A stretch of DNA of 64,000 bases from CAWBOV01 sp963790525 (GCA_963790525.1 CAWBOV010000006.1:682001-746000); one strand, 5' to 3'; positions 17,810 to 26,782 are shown, counted from the first letter of the stretch. Notes: generated from the letters alone by a model not told the origin. Numbers and translations: made by a program.

Positions 17810-18645
17810 GTGTCAGACCACCGCACCGACCACGGCCTGCTGACCTTCGCGACCATGCCCGGCTCGTCCTCCTTCCACGAGTTCCTCGGGGCCGCGGCAC
17901 CGCAGTTGCTGCCCGGCCACCGCGCGGCAGCCGCGGGTGGGGGCGACCTGGCACCGCACGGCACCACGATCGTCGCCGCCATCTACGACGAGGGCGTGGT
18001 GCTCGCCGGTGACCGGCGCGCGACCATGGGCAACCTCATCGCGCAGCGCGACATCGAGAAGGTCTTCGCGTCGGACGAGTACTGCCTCGTCGGCATCGCC
18101 GGCACGGCCGGGATCGCGATCGAGATCGTGCGGCTGTTCCAGGTCGAGCTCGAGCACTACGAGAAGATCGAGGGCACCCAGCTCACGCTCGAGGGCAAGG
18201 CCAACCGGCTCTCGACGATGATCCGGGGCAATCTCGGCGCGGCGATGCAGGGCCTGGCGGTCGTCCCGCTCTTCGCCGGCTACGACGTCGGCGCGAGCGA
18301 CCCGGCCGACGCGGCACGCATCTACAGCTTCGACGTCACCGGTGGCCGTTACGCCGAGCAGTACTACCACTCCATCGGCTCCGGGTCGGTGTTCGCCGAA
18401 GAGCTCGCTTGAAGAAGCTGTGGCGCCCGGGTCTGACCCGCGCCGAAGCCGTCCGCGTCGTCATCGAGGCTCTCTACGACGCCGCCGACGACGACTCCGC
18501 GACGGGCGGCCCGGACGTGCGGCGCCGGATCTACCCGGTCGTGCGCACGGCCAGCGCGTCGGGCACCGACCGCGTCGACGACAGCGAACTCGAAGCCACG
18601 GTGCAGGCCGTCATCGCCGACCGCACCGACCGCCCCGGCTCGTGA
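17810..18645 (+). pseudogene. prcB: 20S proteasome beta subunit PrcB, frame broken near 18398-18410
   Basis: The catalytic subunit of the 20S core. A propeptide of about 51 residues precedes the nucleophile Thr52 (HG-TTIVAAIYDEG). The first frame runs to TGA at 18410-18412, ending GSVFAEELA. The expected C-terminus (KKLWRPGLTRAEAVRV, then ALYDAADDDSATGGPD) continues in another frame to 18645. Dropping one G at about 18398 and one T at about 18409 restores FAKSSLKKLW, the conserved family sequence, and a 277-residue protein. This is most likely two single-base sequence errors. If real, the beta subunit would lack its last 75 residues and the proteasome would be inactive. Confidence 0.9.
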
Positions 18646-18704
18646 GCGCCGTGCCGAGACCCGTGACGACCCCTCCCGTGCCCGAGATCGGAGCCTGACC
18701 GACC

Positions 18705-19473
18705 ATGTCGATGCCCTTCTACGCCTCGGCCGAGCAGATCATGCGCGACCGCTCGGAGTACGCCCGCAAGGGCATCGCCCGCGGCCGCAGCGTCGCGGTC
18801 CTGCGCTACGCCGACGGCATCCTGTTCGTCGCCGAGAACGCGAGCTCCGCCCTGCACAAGGTCAGCGAGATCTACGACCGGATCGGCTTCGCGGCCGTCG
18901 GCAAGTACAACGAGTTCGAGAACCTGCGGGTGGCCGGGATCCGGCTGGCGGACCTGCGCGGCTACTCCTACGACCGCCGCGACGTCACCGGCACGGTCGC
19001 TGGCCAACGCCTACGCCCAGACCCTCGGCGCGATCTTCACCGAGCAGCAGAAGCCGTACGAGGTCGAGATCTGCGTCGCCGAGGTCGGGGCGACAGCCGC
19101 TGACGACCAGATCTACCGCCTGTCCTACGACGGCACGATCGCCGACGAGCCGCAGTTCCTCGTGATGGGCGGCCAGGCGGAGGCGCTCACGACCTCGCTC
19201 AAGCAGACGTTCACCGACGGCCTCTCGCTCAGCGACGCGATCGGCGTCGCCGTGCGGGCGCTCGGGTCGGTGGGGGGCGAGGGTGGCGCACCCCGCGAAC
19301 TCGCCGCCGCCCAGCTGGAGGTCGCGGTCCTGGATCGGACCCGCACGCAGCGGCTGTTCAAGCGCATCACCGGTGCGGCCCTGACGGCGGCACTCCCGGC
19401 GGCACCGGCTGCGGGCGAACCGGCCGAGGTCCCGGCGACCGACGCTCCCGCCGACACACCCGCCGAGGAGTAG
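18705..19473 (+). pseudogene. prcA: 20S proteasome alpha subunit PrcA, frame broken near 18993
   Basis: The non-catalytic ring that gates the 20S core and docks ARC. The start MSMPFYASAEQIMRDRSEYA and GRSVAVLRYADG are typical. The frame fails after YSYDRRDVTG; removing one base (the A at about 18993) gives RSLANAYAQTLGAIF and continues in frame through QPYEV-like and VMGGQAEALTTSLKQ sequences to 19473, a 255-residue protein with an Ala/Pro-rich tail. Left as it stands the first frame stops at 19103 with an Arg-rich nonsense tail. A sequence error is the simplest explanation. Confidence 0.9.
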
Positions 19474-19518
19474 GCGCCGGCCGACCCCGCCGCCCGGACC
19501 AGGCAACCGACACGCACC

Positions 19519-19524
19519 TAGGGT
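19519..19524 (+). promoter_or_regulatory. -10 box TAGGGT for pafA
   Basis: TAGGGT, 7 bp before GTG 19532. It supports GTG 19532 as start and a leaderless pafA transcript separate from prcBA. Confidence 0.5.
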
Positions 19525-19531
19525 GGGACAC

Positions 19532-20890
19532 GTGCAGCGACGAATCTTCGGCATCGAGAACGAGTACGGCGTCACGTGCACGTTCCACGGCCAGCGACGG
19601 CTGAGCCCGGACGAGGTGGCGCGGTACCTGTTCCGCAGGGTCGTGTCCTGGGGGCGCTCCAGCAACGTCTTCCTGCGCAACGGTGCCCGTCTGTACCTCG
19701 ACGTCGGCAGCCACCCGGAGTACGCCACACCCGAGTGCGACGACCTGGTCTCCCTGGTCACCCACGACAAGGCGGGGGAGCGGGTCCTGGAGGGGCTGCT
19801 CATCGATGCCGAGAAACGCCTGCACGACGAGGGCATCGCCGGGGACATCTACCTGTTCAAGAACAACACCGACTCGGCCGGCAACTCCTACGGTTGCCAC
19901 GAGAACTACCTCGTCGGCCGGAGCGGGGAGTTCAGCCGCCTCGCCGAGGTGCTCATCCCGTTCCTGGTCACCCGCCAACTGATCTGCGGGGCCGGCAAGG
20001 TGCTGCAGACACCGCGCGGCGCGATCTTCTGTCTCAGCCAGCGCGCCGAGCACATCTGGGAGGGCGTCTCCAGCGCCACCACCCGCAGCCGGCCGATCAT
20101 CAACACGCGCGACGAGCCGCACGCCGACGCCGAGCGCTACCGCCGCCTGCACGTGATCGTCGGCGACTCGAACATGAACGAGTGCACGACGCTGCTCAAG
20201 GTCGGTTCCGCGGATCTCGTCCTGCAGATGATCGAGGAGGGGATGCCGTTCCGCGATCTCGCCCTCGAGAACCCGATCCGGGCCATCCGCGAGATCGCGC
20301 ACGACCTGACCGGCACCAAGCAGTTGAAGCTGGCATCCGGGCGCAGCGCGTCGGCCCTGGAGATCCAGCGCGACTACCTGACCCGGGCGATCGACTTCGC
20401 CGGCAAGGTCGAGCTCAACGCCACCTCGCAGCGGGTGCTCGAACTCTGGGGCCGGACGCTCACCGCGATCGAGACCGGCGATCTCAGCCTGATCGACCGT
20501 GAGATCGACTGGGCGACGAAGTACCAGCTGATCGAGCGCTACCGCGCCAAGCACGATCTCGCGCTGTCCTCGCCGCGGGTCGCCCAGCTGGACCTCACCT
20601 ACCACGACATCCGGCGCGGCCGCGGGCTGTTCTACCTGCTGCAGGAGCGGGGCGCGGTGGAGCGGGTGTCACGGGACCTGGACATCTTCGAGGCCAAGAA
20701 CGTGCCGCCGCAGACGACCCGCGCGAAGTTGCGGGGCGACTTCATCCGCCGTGCGCAGGAGCGCCGGCGTGACTTCACCGTCGACTGGGTGCACCTCAAG
20801 CTCAACGACCAGGCCCAGCGCACCGTGCTGTGCAAGGACCCGTTCCGCAGTGTGGACGAGCGGGTCGAGAAGCTCATCCAGACGATCTAG
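19532..20890 (+). CDS. pafA: Pup-protein ligase PafA
   Basis: A 452-residue ligase that uses ATP to join the C-terminal Glu of Pup to substrate lysines. The start (V/M)QRRIFGIENEYG holds the Mg/ATP Glu residues. YLFKNNTDSAGNSYG and RPIINTRDEPHADAE follow, and the C-terminal Pup-groove region ends LCKDPFRSVDERVEKL. Length equals the mycobacterial protein and the Dop-specific loop is absent. GTG 19532 is set by the upstream -10 box and family alignment. The stop overlaps, tail to tail, the phosphatase gene on the other strand by 4 bp. Confidence 0.97.
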   Translation: MQRRIFGIENEYGVTCTFHGQRRLSPDEVARYLFRRVVSWGRSSNVFLRNGARLYLDVGSHPEYATPECDDLVSLVTHDKAGERVLEGLLIDAEKRLHDEGIAGDIYLFKNNTDSAGNSYGCHENYLVGRSGEFSRLAEVLIPFLVTRQLICGAGKVLQTPRGAIFCLSQRAEHIWEGVSSATTRSRPIINTRDEPHADAERYRRLHVIVGDSNMNECTTLLKVGSADLVLQMIEEGMPFRDLALENPIRAIREIAHDLTGTKQLKLASGRSASALEIQRDYLTRAIDFAGKVELNATSQRVLELWGRTLTAIETGDLSLIDREIDWATKYQLIERYRAKHDLALSSPRVAQLDLTYHDIRRGRGLFYLLQERGAVERVSRDLDIFEAKNVPPQTTRAKLRGDFIRRAQERRRDFTVDWVHLKLNDQAQRTVLCKDPFRSVDERVEKLIQTI

Positions 20891-21528
20891 GTCGGTGGGC
20901 CGACCGCGCGTCCGGCGACGGTCAGATCGCGGTTGTGGTAGCCGATCCGCCACCCGACCGGAGGCAGCTCGGCTTCCGGGTGCACCAGGCTCGCGCTCAG
21001 GTTGCCCATGTTCAGGCCGGGCTGCGGGACGGCCCCGTGCGACAGCGCCCGCAGCACGGTCGTGATGACGCTGCCGTGCGTGATCACCACGACCGGGCCA
21101 CCGTCGGCGAGGACCAGCGCCGTCAGGACCGGAGCTACCCGCGCCCAGACCGCCGACCGCGGTTCCAGACCGACATCGGTGTGCGCGCGCAGGCGCCGGT
21201 ACTCCTCGGCGTCGAGGCCGGCGGCGATGCCGAAGGACCGCTCCACGAGGTCGTCCGCGGTCTGGGGCGGCGCCAGGCCGAGCCGGTCGCTCAGCACGGT
21301 GGCCGTGTCCCGGGCCCGGCTCAGCGGACTCGTCACGATCCGGCACCAGTCCACCGCGCCGGCAGGGTCCGGCCGGCGGGCCTGCTCGACCTCGTCGGCC
21401 AGGGTGTCCGCCGCGGCCCGGGCCTGGGCCCAGCCGAGCTCGTTGAGCGGGATGTCCTCACGGCCCTGCAGGCGCCCGAGGCGGTTCCATTCCGTCTGCC
21501 CGTGGCGCACGAGCAGCATCTCGCTCAT
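20887..21528 (-). CDS. Histidine phosphatase family protein (phosphoglycerate-mutase-like)
   Basis: A 213-residue protein with the RHG motif LVRHGQTEWNRLGRLQG at the N-terminus, TSPLSRARDTA near residue 67, an acidic EERSFG-like loop and the second catalytic His in VVVITHGSV near 150. Members dephosphorylate small metabolites or proteins; the substrate is not set by sequence. The ATG overlaps the stop of the DUF3866 gene (ATGA), so the two form a coupled pair embedded between pafA and pafB. Confidence 0.88.
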   Translation of the reverse strand: MSEMLLVRHGQTEWNRLGRLQGREDIPLNELGWAQARAAADTLADEVEQARRPDPAGAVDWCRIVTSPLSRARDTATVLSDRLGLAPPQTADDLVERSFGIAAGLDAEEYRRLRAHTDVGLEPRSAVWARVAPVLTALVLADGGPVVVITHGSVITTVLRALSHGAVPQPGLNMGNLSASLVHPEAELPPVGWRIGYHNRDLTVAGRAVGPPT

Positions 21529-22616
21529 CGCGCGCCTTCCGGCTCGGGGACGTCCAGGAGGGCAGCCGCGTGCCGGCCCGCTGCCGCGGCGGCGAGGAAG
21601 TACGCGTAGTCCGCGTCGAGCCCGCGGCCCATCGTCGACAGGCTGACGGGGAGCGCGCGGAGGGCCGCGTCGAGCCCGTCGACGGGGACGGTCACCGTGG
21701 GCTGATGAGCCGCGTCGCGGGCCAGTTCGGCCACCACCGCCGCGAGCAGGTGCGGCTCCAGGCCGGCGGGGATGACCAGGTCGACGGGGGCGAGAGCGAC
21801 CCGCCCGAAAGCCGTCAGCGAGTGATGGGACACCCCGCGGTGGCGGGAGCGGGAGTCGGCATCGGAGATCCGCAGCGCACCGACGGCGCGCCCGCCCAGG
21901 ACGGCGACCGCGTTGACCACCTCGCCCGCGACCACGCCGGAGAACCCCCACGGCGTGCCGGTGCCCAGGTTGCCGGGGCCCTGCGCCACCACGGCGATGT
22001 CGGCGCCCAGCACGTGCCGGGCCGCCAGCAGTCCGGTGTGCACCGTCACCGACTCCACCGTGCCGCCGAACGACTGCCCGGTGGAGACCGTGCCGCACAG
22101 CAGGTCGCCCAGCAGTGCCACGGTCCGGGAGAACCAGAGCGGCAGCGCGCCACCGTCGGTGAGGACGTAGGCGATGCGTGCGTCCGGCGCGTCGACGCGG
22201 ATCCCCGCGATCACGGCCGGCAGCGCCGAGTGCAGGTCCGCGACCACCACGGGCATGCCGTCGATCGAGCGGGCGCCGGCGATGAGGGCGTGGTGCGGCG
22301 ACTCCTGGTCGTCGACGCCCACGACCGACACCTGCATCGGCGTGTAACGGGCCTTGACCAGGTGCCCCGGGGCGACGGGATCGGCAGGCAGCCGGTCGGG
22401 CAGTGCCACGACGAGTGCGTGACCCCCGGTCCCCAGTCCCTGGGCCAGCGCCGTGGTGTTCAGCAGGACCCGGTCGCCCGGCTCCGGGGTGCCGACCAGG
22501 GCCACGTAGGCCAGCGCCGAGACGTCCTCGCCGTCGCCGAGGTCCACGCGGACCTGGCGCACGCCGGTCCATTCGTCGATGACGGCCGTCACGTCGCCGG
22601 CCCGCCATCGGATCAC
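21525..22616 (-). CDS. DUF3866 family protein
   Basis: A 363-residue protein of the DUF3866 family, recognised by its N-terminal IRWRAGDVTAVIDEW and by the Gly-rich central stretch GPGNLGTGTPWGFSG. The function is unknown. GTG 22616 was chosen over GTG 22625 because a TAAGGT box ends 7 bp upstream and the family starts with (M/V)IRWR. It is divergent from pafB with both -10 boxes in a 153-bp gap. DUF3866 genes are often found close to pafA/pafBC in actinobacteria, which hints at a shared role; nothing in the sequence shows one. Confidence 0.8.
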   Translation of the reverse strand: MIRWRAGDVTAVIDEWTGVRQVRVDLGDGEDVSALAYVALVGTPEPGDRVLLNTTALAQGLGTGGHALVVALPDRLPADPVAPGHLVKARYTPMQVSVVGVDDQESPHHALIAGARSIDGMPVVVADLHSALPAVIAGIRVDAPDARIAYVLTDGGALPLWFSRTVALLGDLLCGTVSTGQSFGGTVESVTVHTGLLAARHVLGADIAVVAQGPGNLGTGTPWGFSGVVAGEVVNAVAVLGGRAVGALRISDADSRSRHRGVSHHSLTAFGRVALAPVDLVIPAGLEPHLLAAVVAELARDAAHQPTVTVPVDGLDAALRALPVSLSTMGRGLDADYAYFLAAAAAGRHAAALLDVPEPEGAR

Positions 22617-22623
22617 CCGCCAC

Positions 22624-22629
22624 ACCTTA
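22624..22629 (-). promoter_or_regulatory. -10 box TAAGGT for the DUF3866 operon
   Basis: TAAGGT on the minus strand, 7 bp before GTG 22616; leaderless arrangement. Confidence 0.45.
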
Positions 22630-22755
22630 GTGGCCGCCGCCGGGCCCGCCCGGGTACCGCGCTCAGGTGCAACCGACTGGACACATGGTCCATGATCGAC
22701 GCGTGCCCCGACGACCCGCCAAGCGAGCCGCCGCCGCCACCGGCGGCCGAGGCAT

Positions 22756-22761
22756 TACGTT
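22756..22761 (+). promoter_or_regulatory. -10 box TACGTT for pafBC
   Basis: TACGTT, 7 bp before ATG 22769. This picks the start that matches the family's N-terminus. Confidence 0.45.
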
Positions 22762-22768
22762 CGAGGAC

Positions 22769-23749
22769 ATGGCAGCCCGGCGCGCGGAACGCATGATCAA
22801 TCTGGTGCTGTGCCTGCTCTCGACGCGCCAGTACCTCACCGCGGAGCAGATCCGCCGGGCCGTCCCCGGCTACGAGCCCGACGACGGCTCGCCCCGCGCC
22901 GACGAGGCGTTCAAGCGGATGTTCGAGCGCGACAAGGCAGAGCTGCGTGACCTCGGCATCCCGCTCGAGACCGGTCGCACCAGCATGTTCGACAACGAGG
23001 ACGGCTACCGCATCGCCCGGCGCGACTACGAGCTCCCGCCGATCGAGTTCGACCCGGCCGAGGCAGCCGCCGTGGGCCTGGCTTCCCGGCTGTGGCAGTC
23101 GGCCACGCTCGGGACCGCCGCCCGGACCGCGCTGCTGAAGCTGCGTGCCGGCGGAGTGGACGTCGACGACTACGCGGCACCGGGTTCCCTTCCCTATGTC
23201 GACGGGGGAGAGCCGGGGCTGTCGACCATGCTGGAGGCCGTCCGCGAGCAGCGCGCGGTCACCTTCGACTACCGCAAGTCCGGCTCGGACGTCGTCGAGT
23301 CCAGAACCGTCGAGCCGTGGGGTGTGCTGTCCTGGCACGGGCGGTGGTACGTGGTGGGGCTGGATCGGGGACGCGGTGCCACCCGCAGCTTCCGCCTGTC
23401 GCGGCTGGCCGGCACCGTGCGCGCGGTGGGTCCGGTCGGCGCCGTTCAGCGCCCGGACGGCGTGGACCTGCTGGCTCACGTCCGTGGCCGGGATCCCGAC
23501 CACATCTCCATCGCTCGGGTGCGCGTCATCGGGTCCGGAGCGGGGCGGCTGCGGCGCATGGCCCGACCCGCGCAGCCGGGGACACCGCCGGACGAGCTCT
23601 CCATCGACTACACCGACGTGGACTGGCTCGCCCGTGTCGTCGCCTCGGCCGGCGCCAGCGTCACCGCGCTCGATCCACCGGAACTCGTGGACCAGGTCAG
23701 GGCGCTGCTCACGATCAGTGCCGGTGCCGTGGCGGAGGCGCACTCGTGA
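22769..23749 (+). CDS. pafB: WYL-domain transcriptional activator PafB
   Basis: A 326-residue regulator with an N-terminal winged helix (ERMINLVLCLLSTRQYLTAE), a middle segment and a WYL domain (VEPWGVLSWHGRWYVVGLD, near residue 190). In mycobacteria PafB and PafC form a heterodimer that activates LexA-independent DNA-damage genes after sensing single-stranded DNA. The stop overlaps pafC by 4 bp (GTGA), which would keep the two in equal amounts. Confidence 0.93.
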   Translation: MAARRAERMINLVLCLLSTRQYLTAEQIRRAVPGYEPDDGSPRADEAFKRMFERDKAELRDLGIPLETGRTSMFDNEDGYRIARRDYELPPIEFDPAEAAAVGLASRLWQSATLGTAARTALLKLRAGGVDVDDYAAPGSLPYVDGGEPGLSTMLEAVREQRAVTFDYRKSGSDVVESRTVEPWGVLSWHGRWYVVGLDRGRGATRSFRLSRLAGTVRAVGPVGAVQRPDGVDLLAHVRGRDPDHISIARVRVIGSGAGRLRRMARPAQPGTPPDELSIDYTDVDWLARVVASAGASVTALDPPELVDQVRALLTISAGAVAEAHS

Positions 23750-24702
23750 CCGGCGCAGCGGATCGCATGCCGCGCCTGCTCGCGCTCGTTCCGTACCTGC
23801 TCGCCCGCCCGGGAATCCGGCTGGCCGACGCCGCCCACGACTTCGATGTCAGCGAGGCGCAGCTGCGGCGCGATCTCGAGCTGCTCTGGATGTGCGGCCT
23901 GCCCGGCCACAGCCCGGGCGACCTGATCGACCTGTCCTTCGACGGCGACACGATCAGCGTGACCTTCGACGCCGGCATGTCCCGCCCGCTACGGCTGACC
24001 GCGGAAGAGGCGCTGGCGCTGGTCGTCGCCCTGCGCACGATCGCCGAGACCCCGGGTATCACCGACCGCGGTGCCGTCGAACGGGCGCTGGCCAAGGTGG
24101 AGACGGCGGCGGGCGGCCACATCGACGCCGCGGACGCCGTGCAGGTCGCGCTCGACGCCGAGGCGCGGTCACGACCGCCCGTCAGCCAGGCGCTCGAGCT
24201 GGGCCGGGCTCTGCAGCTGCGCTACTACACCGCCGCGCGGGACGAGACCACCGAGCGCACCGTCGACCCCGTCCGGCTCTTCACCGCCGAGGGGCGCAGC
24301 TACCTCGAGGCGTGGTGCCGCAGCGCGGAGGGGCTGCGCGTGTTCCGGCTCGACCGCATCGAGGCGGCCGTCGTCCTCGACGAGGCGTCCCACGTCCCCG
24401 AGGACGTGGAACCCCGGGATCTGAGCGAGGGCGTGTACGCACCGGCCAAGGAACACCTGCTCGTGGAGCTCCTCGTCAGCCGCGGCTACGGCTGGGTGAG
24501 CAGCTACTACGGCAGCGAGTCCGAGGTCGAGACCGACCGCGGCCGCCAGATCAGCCTGCGGGTCTCGGACCCGGCCTGGGTTCGCTCCCTGGTGCTGGGC
24601 TCGGCCGGAGAGGTGTCGGTGATCTCGCCGTCCTGGCTGGCCGAGGACATCGCCTCCCACGCCCGCGCAGCTCTGGCTGGCTATCACACGGCGGCGAAGT
24701 AG
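23746..24702 (+). CDS. pafC: WYL-domain transcriptional activator PafC
   Basis: The 318-residue partner of PafB. It has the same layout: an N-terminal helix-turn-helix (RMPRLLALVPYLLARPGIRL), then a WYL-type domain in which the strand SYLEAWCRSAEGLRVFRLDR corresponds to the ligand-binding fold, and a C-terminal extension domain. GTG 23746 overlaps the pafB stop. The TAG stop is also the first part of the next gene's -10 box. Confidence 0.93.
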   Translation: MTGAADRMPRLLALVPYLLARPGIRLADAAHDFDVSEAQLRRDLELLWMCGLPGHSPGDLIDLSFDGDTISVTFDAGMSRPLRLTAEEALALVVALRTIAETPGITDRGAVERALAKVETAAGGHIDAADAVQVALDAEARSRPPVSQALELGRALQLRYYTAARDETTERTVDPVRLFTAEGRSYLEAWCRSAEGLRVFRLDRIEAAVVLDEASHVPEDVEPRDLSEGVYAPAKEHLLVELLVSRGYGWVSSYYGSESEVETDRGRQISLRVSDPAWVRSLVLGSAGEVSVISPSWLAEDIASHARAALAGYHTAAK

Positions 24703-24705
24703 AGT
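24700..24705 (+). promoter_or_regulatory. -10 box TAGAGT overlapping the pafC stop
   Basis: TAGAGT, 7 bp before GTG 24713. The first three bases are the pafC stop codon. Confidence 0.45.
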
Positions 24706-24712
24706 CCCCGCT

Positions 24713-24913
24713 GTGATCGTGTGGCTGGCACTCGGGGGAGCGCTCCTGTTCGCCGTCGTCGTGCTGGGTTTCTGCGCCTACGAACTGAACTGGAAGCTCG
24801 CACGCGTTCGGTCGGACGTGGCGAGCCTGCAGGCACTGGGCGCGCGGCTGGAGACGGTCCGCGCCGACCTGCTCGCCGTGCAATCCCGCGCGGCATCCCT
24901 CGGGCGACGGTGA
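24713..24913 (+). CDS. Small single-span membrane protein in the usual tatA position
   Basis: A 66-residue protein with one N-terminal transmembrane helix (residues 2-22) and a charged helix with heptad-like spacing (about 28-62, RVRSDVASLQALGARLETV). It lies between pafC and tatC, where many actinobacteria have tatA. It lacks the TatA hinge (FG) and the Lys/Pro pattern after the membrane helix, so I do not call it TatA. It starts 7 bp behind a -10 box and ends 3 bp before tatC. Function unknown; a coiled-coil membrane partner is possible. Confidence 0.7.
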   Translation: MIVWLALGGALLFAVVVLGFCAYELNWKLARVRSDVASLQALGARLETVRADLLAVQSRAASLGRR

Positions 24914-24916
24914 CCC

Positions 24917-25798
24917 GTGGCCCGGTTCACGCTCCGCAAGGCGCCGCACGATCCTGAGGGCCGGATGCCCGTCATGGAGCATCTGCGCGAGCTGCGCCGG
25001 CGCGTCATCATCTCGTTGATCATCATCTCGCTCGGCGCGATCATCGGCTGGGTCTTCTACGACTCGATCATTCACTTCCTGAAGGAGCCCTACTGCGCCG
25101 TCCCGGCCGAGCACCGGCGCGAGGGCAAGGACGGGCAGTGCACGCTCGCGTTCTTCGCCCCGCTCGACGGCTTCACCACCCGCCTCAAGGTCTCCTTCAT
25201 CGCCGGCACCGTGATCACCGGTCCGCTCTGGCTCTACCAGATCTGGGCCTTCGTGACACCCGGTCTGCGCAAGAACGAGCGCAAGTGGACGGTCGTGTTC
25301 GTCATCGCGTCGAGCACGCTGTTCCTCACCGGCATGGCGCTGGCGTACGCCATCCTCTACAAGGGCATGCAGGTGATCATCGGATCGGCCGGCAGCGGGA
25401 CCCAGGCCGAGCTGTCGATCACGTCCTACCTCGGGTTCATCACCTTGATGATGCTGGTCTTCGGCGCCTCATTCGAGCTGCCGTTGCTCATCATCATGCT
25501 GAACATCACCCGCATCCTCCCGTACAAGATCCTCAAGCGGTTCCAGCGCATCGGGATCTTCGGCGTCTTCGTGTTCGCGGGCGTGGCCACCCCGACCACG
25601 GACCCGTTCACCATGTGTGCCTTCGCCATCCCGATGGTCCTGCTCTTCGAGGGTGCGGTCTTCTTCGCCTTCATCCACGACCGCCGGCTCGCCCAGCGCA
25701 AGGCTGCCGAAGCCGAGGCGCTGGCCGACGACGAGGCCTCCACGATCGATCCGATCCCCGAGCGCATCGACGGCGACTCCTGGTCCTCCCTTCCGTGA
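24917..25798 (+). CDS. tatC: Twin-arginine translocase subunit TatC
   Basis: A 293-residue protein with six membrane helices. The cytosolic N-terminus MPVMEHLRELRRR contains the conserved Glu that contacts twin-arginine signal peptides, and FVTPGLRKNERKW and TPTTDPFTM are family signatures. Together with TatA it exports folded proteins. GTG 24917 was chosen on alignment. The C-terminal tail is acidic and longer than in E. coli. The stop overlaps the lipid kinase start by 4 bp (GTGA). Confidence 0.95.
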   Translation: MARFTLRKAPHDPEGRMPVMEHLRELRRRVIISLIIISLGAIIGWVFYDSIIHFLKEPYCAVPAEHRREGKDGQCTLAFFAPLDGFTTRLKVSFIAGTVITGPLWLYQIWAFVTPGLRKNERKWTVVFVIASSTLFLTGMALAYAILYKGMQVIIGSAGSGTQAELSITSYLGFITLMMLVFGASFELPLLIIMLNITRILPYKILKRFQRIGIFGVFVFAGVATPTTDPFTMCAFAIPMVLLFEGAVFFAFIHDRRLAQRKAAEAEALADDEASTIDPIPERIDGDSWSSLP

Positions 25799-26709
25799 GC
25801 CGCCCCCGGATTGCGCTCGTCGTCAATCCGGCTGCGGGAGCGCACCACGCCGCGGACCTGATCGATCACGTCATCACCCGGCTCTGCGAACGGGCAGACG
25901 TCGTCGTGGTCACCGGGGACACCGCCGCCGAGTCAGCGGTGGAGCTGCGCGGCGTCCTGGCCACCAGTGACGCGGTACTGGCCATGGGCGGGGACGGGAC
26001 CGTCCACCTGGCGGTGCAGGAACTGGCCGGGACGCAGCTCCCGCTGGGCGTGATCCCGGCGGGCACCGGCAACGACATCGGCAGGATCCTGGGCATGCCG
26101 TCCGAGCCGCTCGCGGCCGCGGACGCCGTCCTGGACGCACTCGCCACCGGATCGACGCGCCGGGTCGATCTCGGCCGGGTCGACGGTGCGGACGGTCCGC
26201 GGTGGTGGGTGACGATCCTCTGTGCGGGCTTCGACTCGGCCGTCAACGAGCGGGCGAACCGGATGCGCTGGCCCCGCGGTCCCCACCGTTACGACGTCGG
26301 CATCGCCGTCGAGGCGCTGCGGCTGGCACCGCGGCGGTACCGCCTCGAACTCGACGGTGTCGTCCACGAACTCGACGCCACCATGGTCAGTATCTGCAAC
26401 GCCGCCCAGTACGGCGGCGGGAAGCTGCTGGCGCCGGCGGCGGTCATGGACGACGGGGTGTTCGACGTGTGCGTGATCGGGGTGGTGAACCGGCGCACGT
26501 TACTGCGGCTGGCCACCACGCTCGACGTCGGCGGGCATGTCGGGCACCCGCAGGTCTCCTTCCACACCGCCCGGACCGTGAGCCTGACCGCGGACCGCGT
26601 GGCCTACGCCGACGGTGAGCGGATGGGGACGCTGCCGTTGACCACGACGTGCGTGCCGGACGCGCTCACCCTGCTCGTCGCGACGCCCGCGCCGGGTGGG
26701 ACGGCCTAG
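25795..26709 (+). CDS. Diacylglycerol/sphingosine-type lipid kinase (DagK family)
   Basis: A 304-residue enzyme of the DAGK catalytic fold. The start RIALVVNPAAG is the family's first strand, MGGDGTVHLAVQ near residue 63 binds nucleotide and GVIPAGTGNDIGR near 84 is the second signature. It would phosphorylate diacylglycerol or another lipid with ATP for phospholipid turnover. A kinase of this family follows tatC in mycobacteria as well. It is translationally coupled to tatC through GTGA. Confidence 0.88.
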   Translation: MSRPRIALVVNPAAGAHHAADLIDHVITRLCERADVVVVTGDTAAESAVELRGVLATSDAVLAMGGDGTVHLAVQELAGTQLPLGVIPAGTGNDIGRILGMPSEPLAAADAVLDALATGSTRRVDLGRVDGADGPRWWVTILCAGFDSAVNERANRMRWPRGPHRYDVGIAVEALRLAPRRYRLELDGVVHELDATMVSICNAAQYGGGKLLAPAAVMDDGVFDVCVIGVVNRRTLLRLATTLDVGGHVGHPQVSFHTARTVSLTADRVAYADGERMGTLPLTTTCVPDALTLLVATPAPGGTA

Positions 26710-26736
26710 ACCGACCTCGCTGCCTCCGTCGCTGCG

Positions 26737-26782
26737 CCGCTCGGCACGCGGCCCGGCACGCCGCTCGGCACGCGGCCCGGCG
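26737..26782. repeat. 24-bp tandem duplication before helY
   Basis: The 24-bp unit at 26737-26760 is repeated at 26761-26782 with one change. It is followed by a GC-only stretch that can fold. It lies in the 133-bp gap between the lipid kinase and helY; no ORF uses it. Confidence 0.8.

Noticed and set aside
17810..18645. Programmed ribosomal frameshift in prcB
   Set aside because: No slippery run or strong downstream stem is visible at 18395-18412, and two shifts would be needed to restore the conserved sequence.
20669..22623. Additional minus-strand proteins read in other frames over the phosphatase and DUF3866 genes
   Set aside because: They are Arg/Gly-rich shadows. The real frames carry the RHG motif and DUF3866 signatures and are joined by ATGA.
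24713..24913. Calling this small gene tatA
   Set aside because: Position fits but the hinge Phe-Gly and amphipathic helix pattern of TatA are missing.
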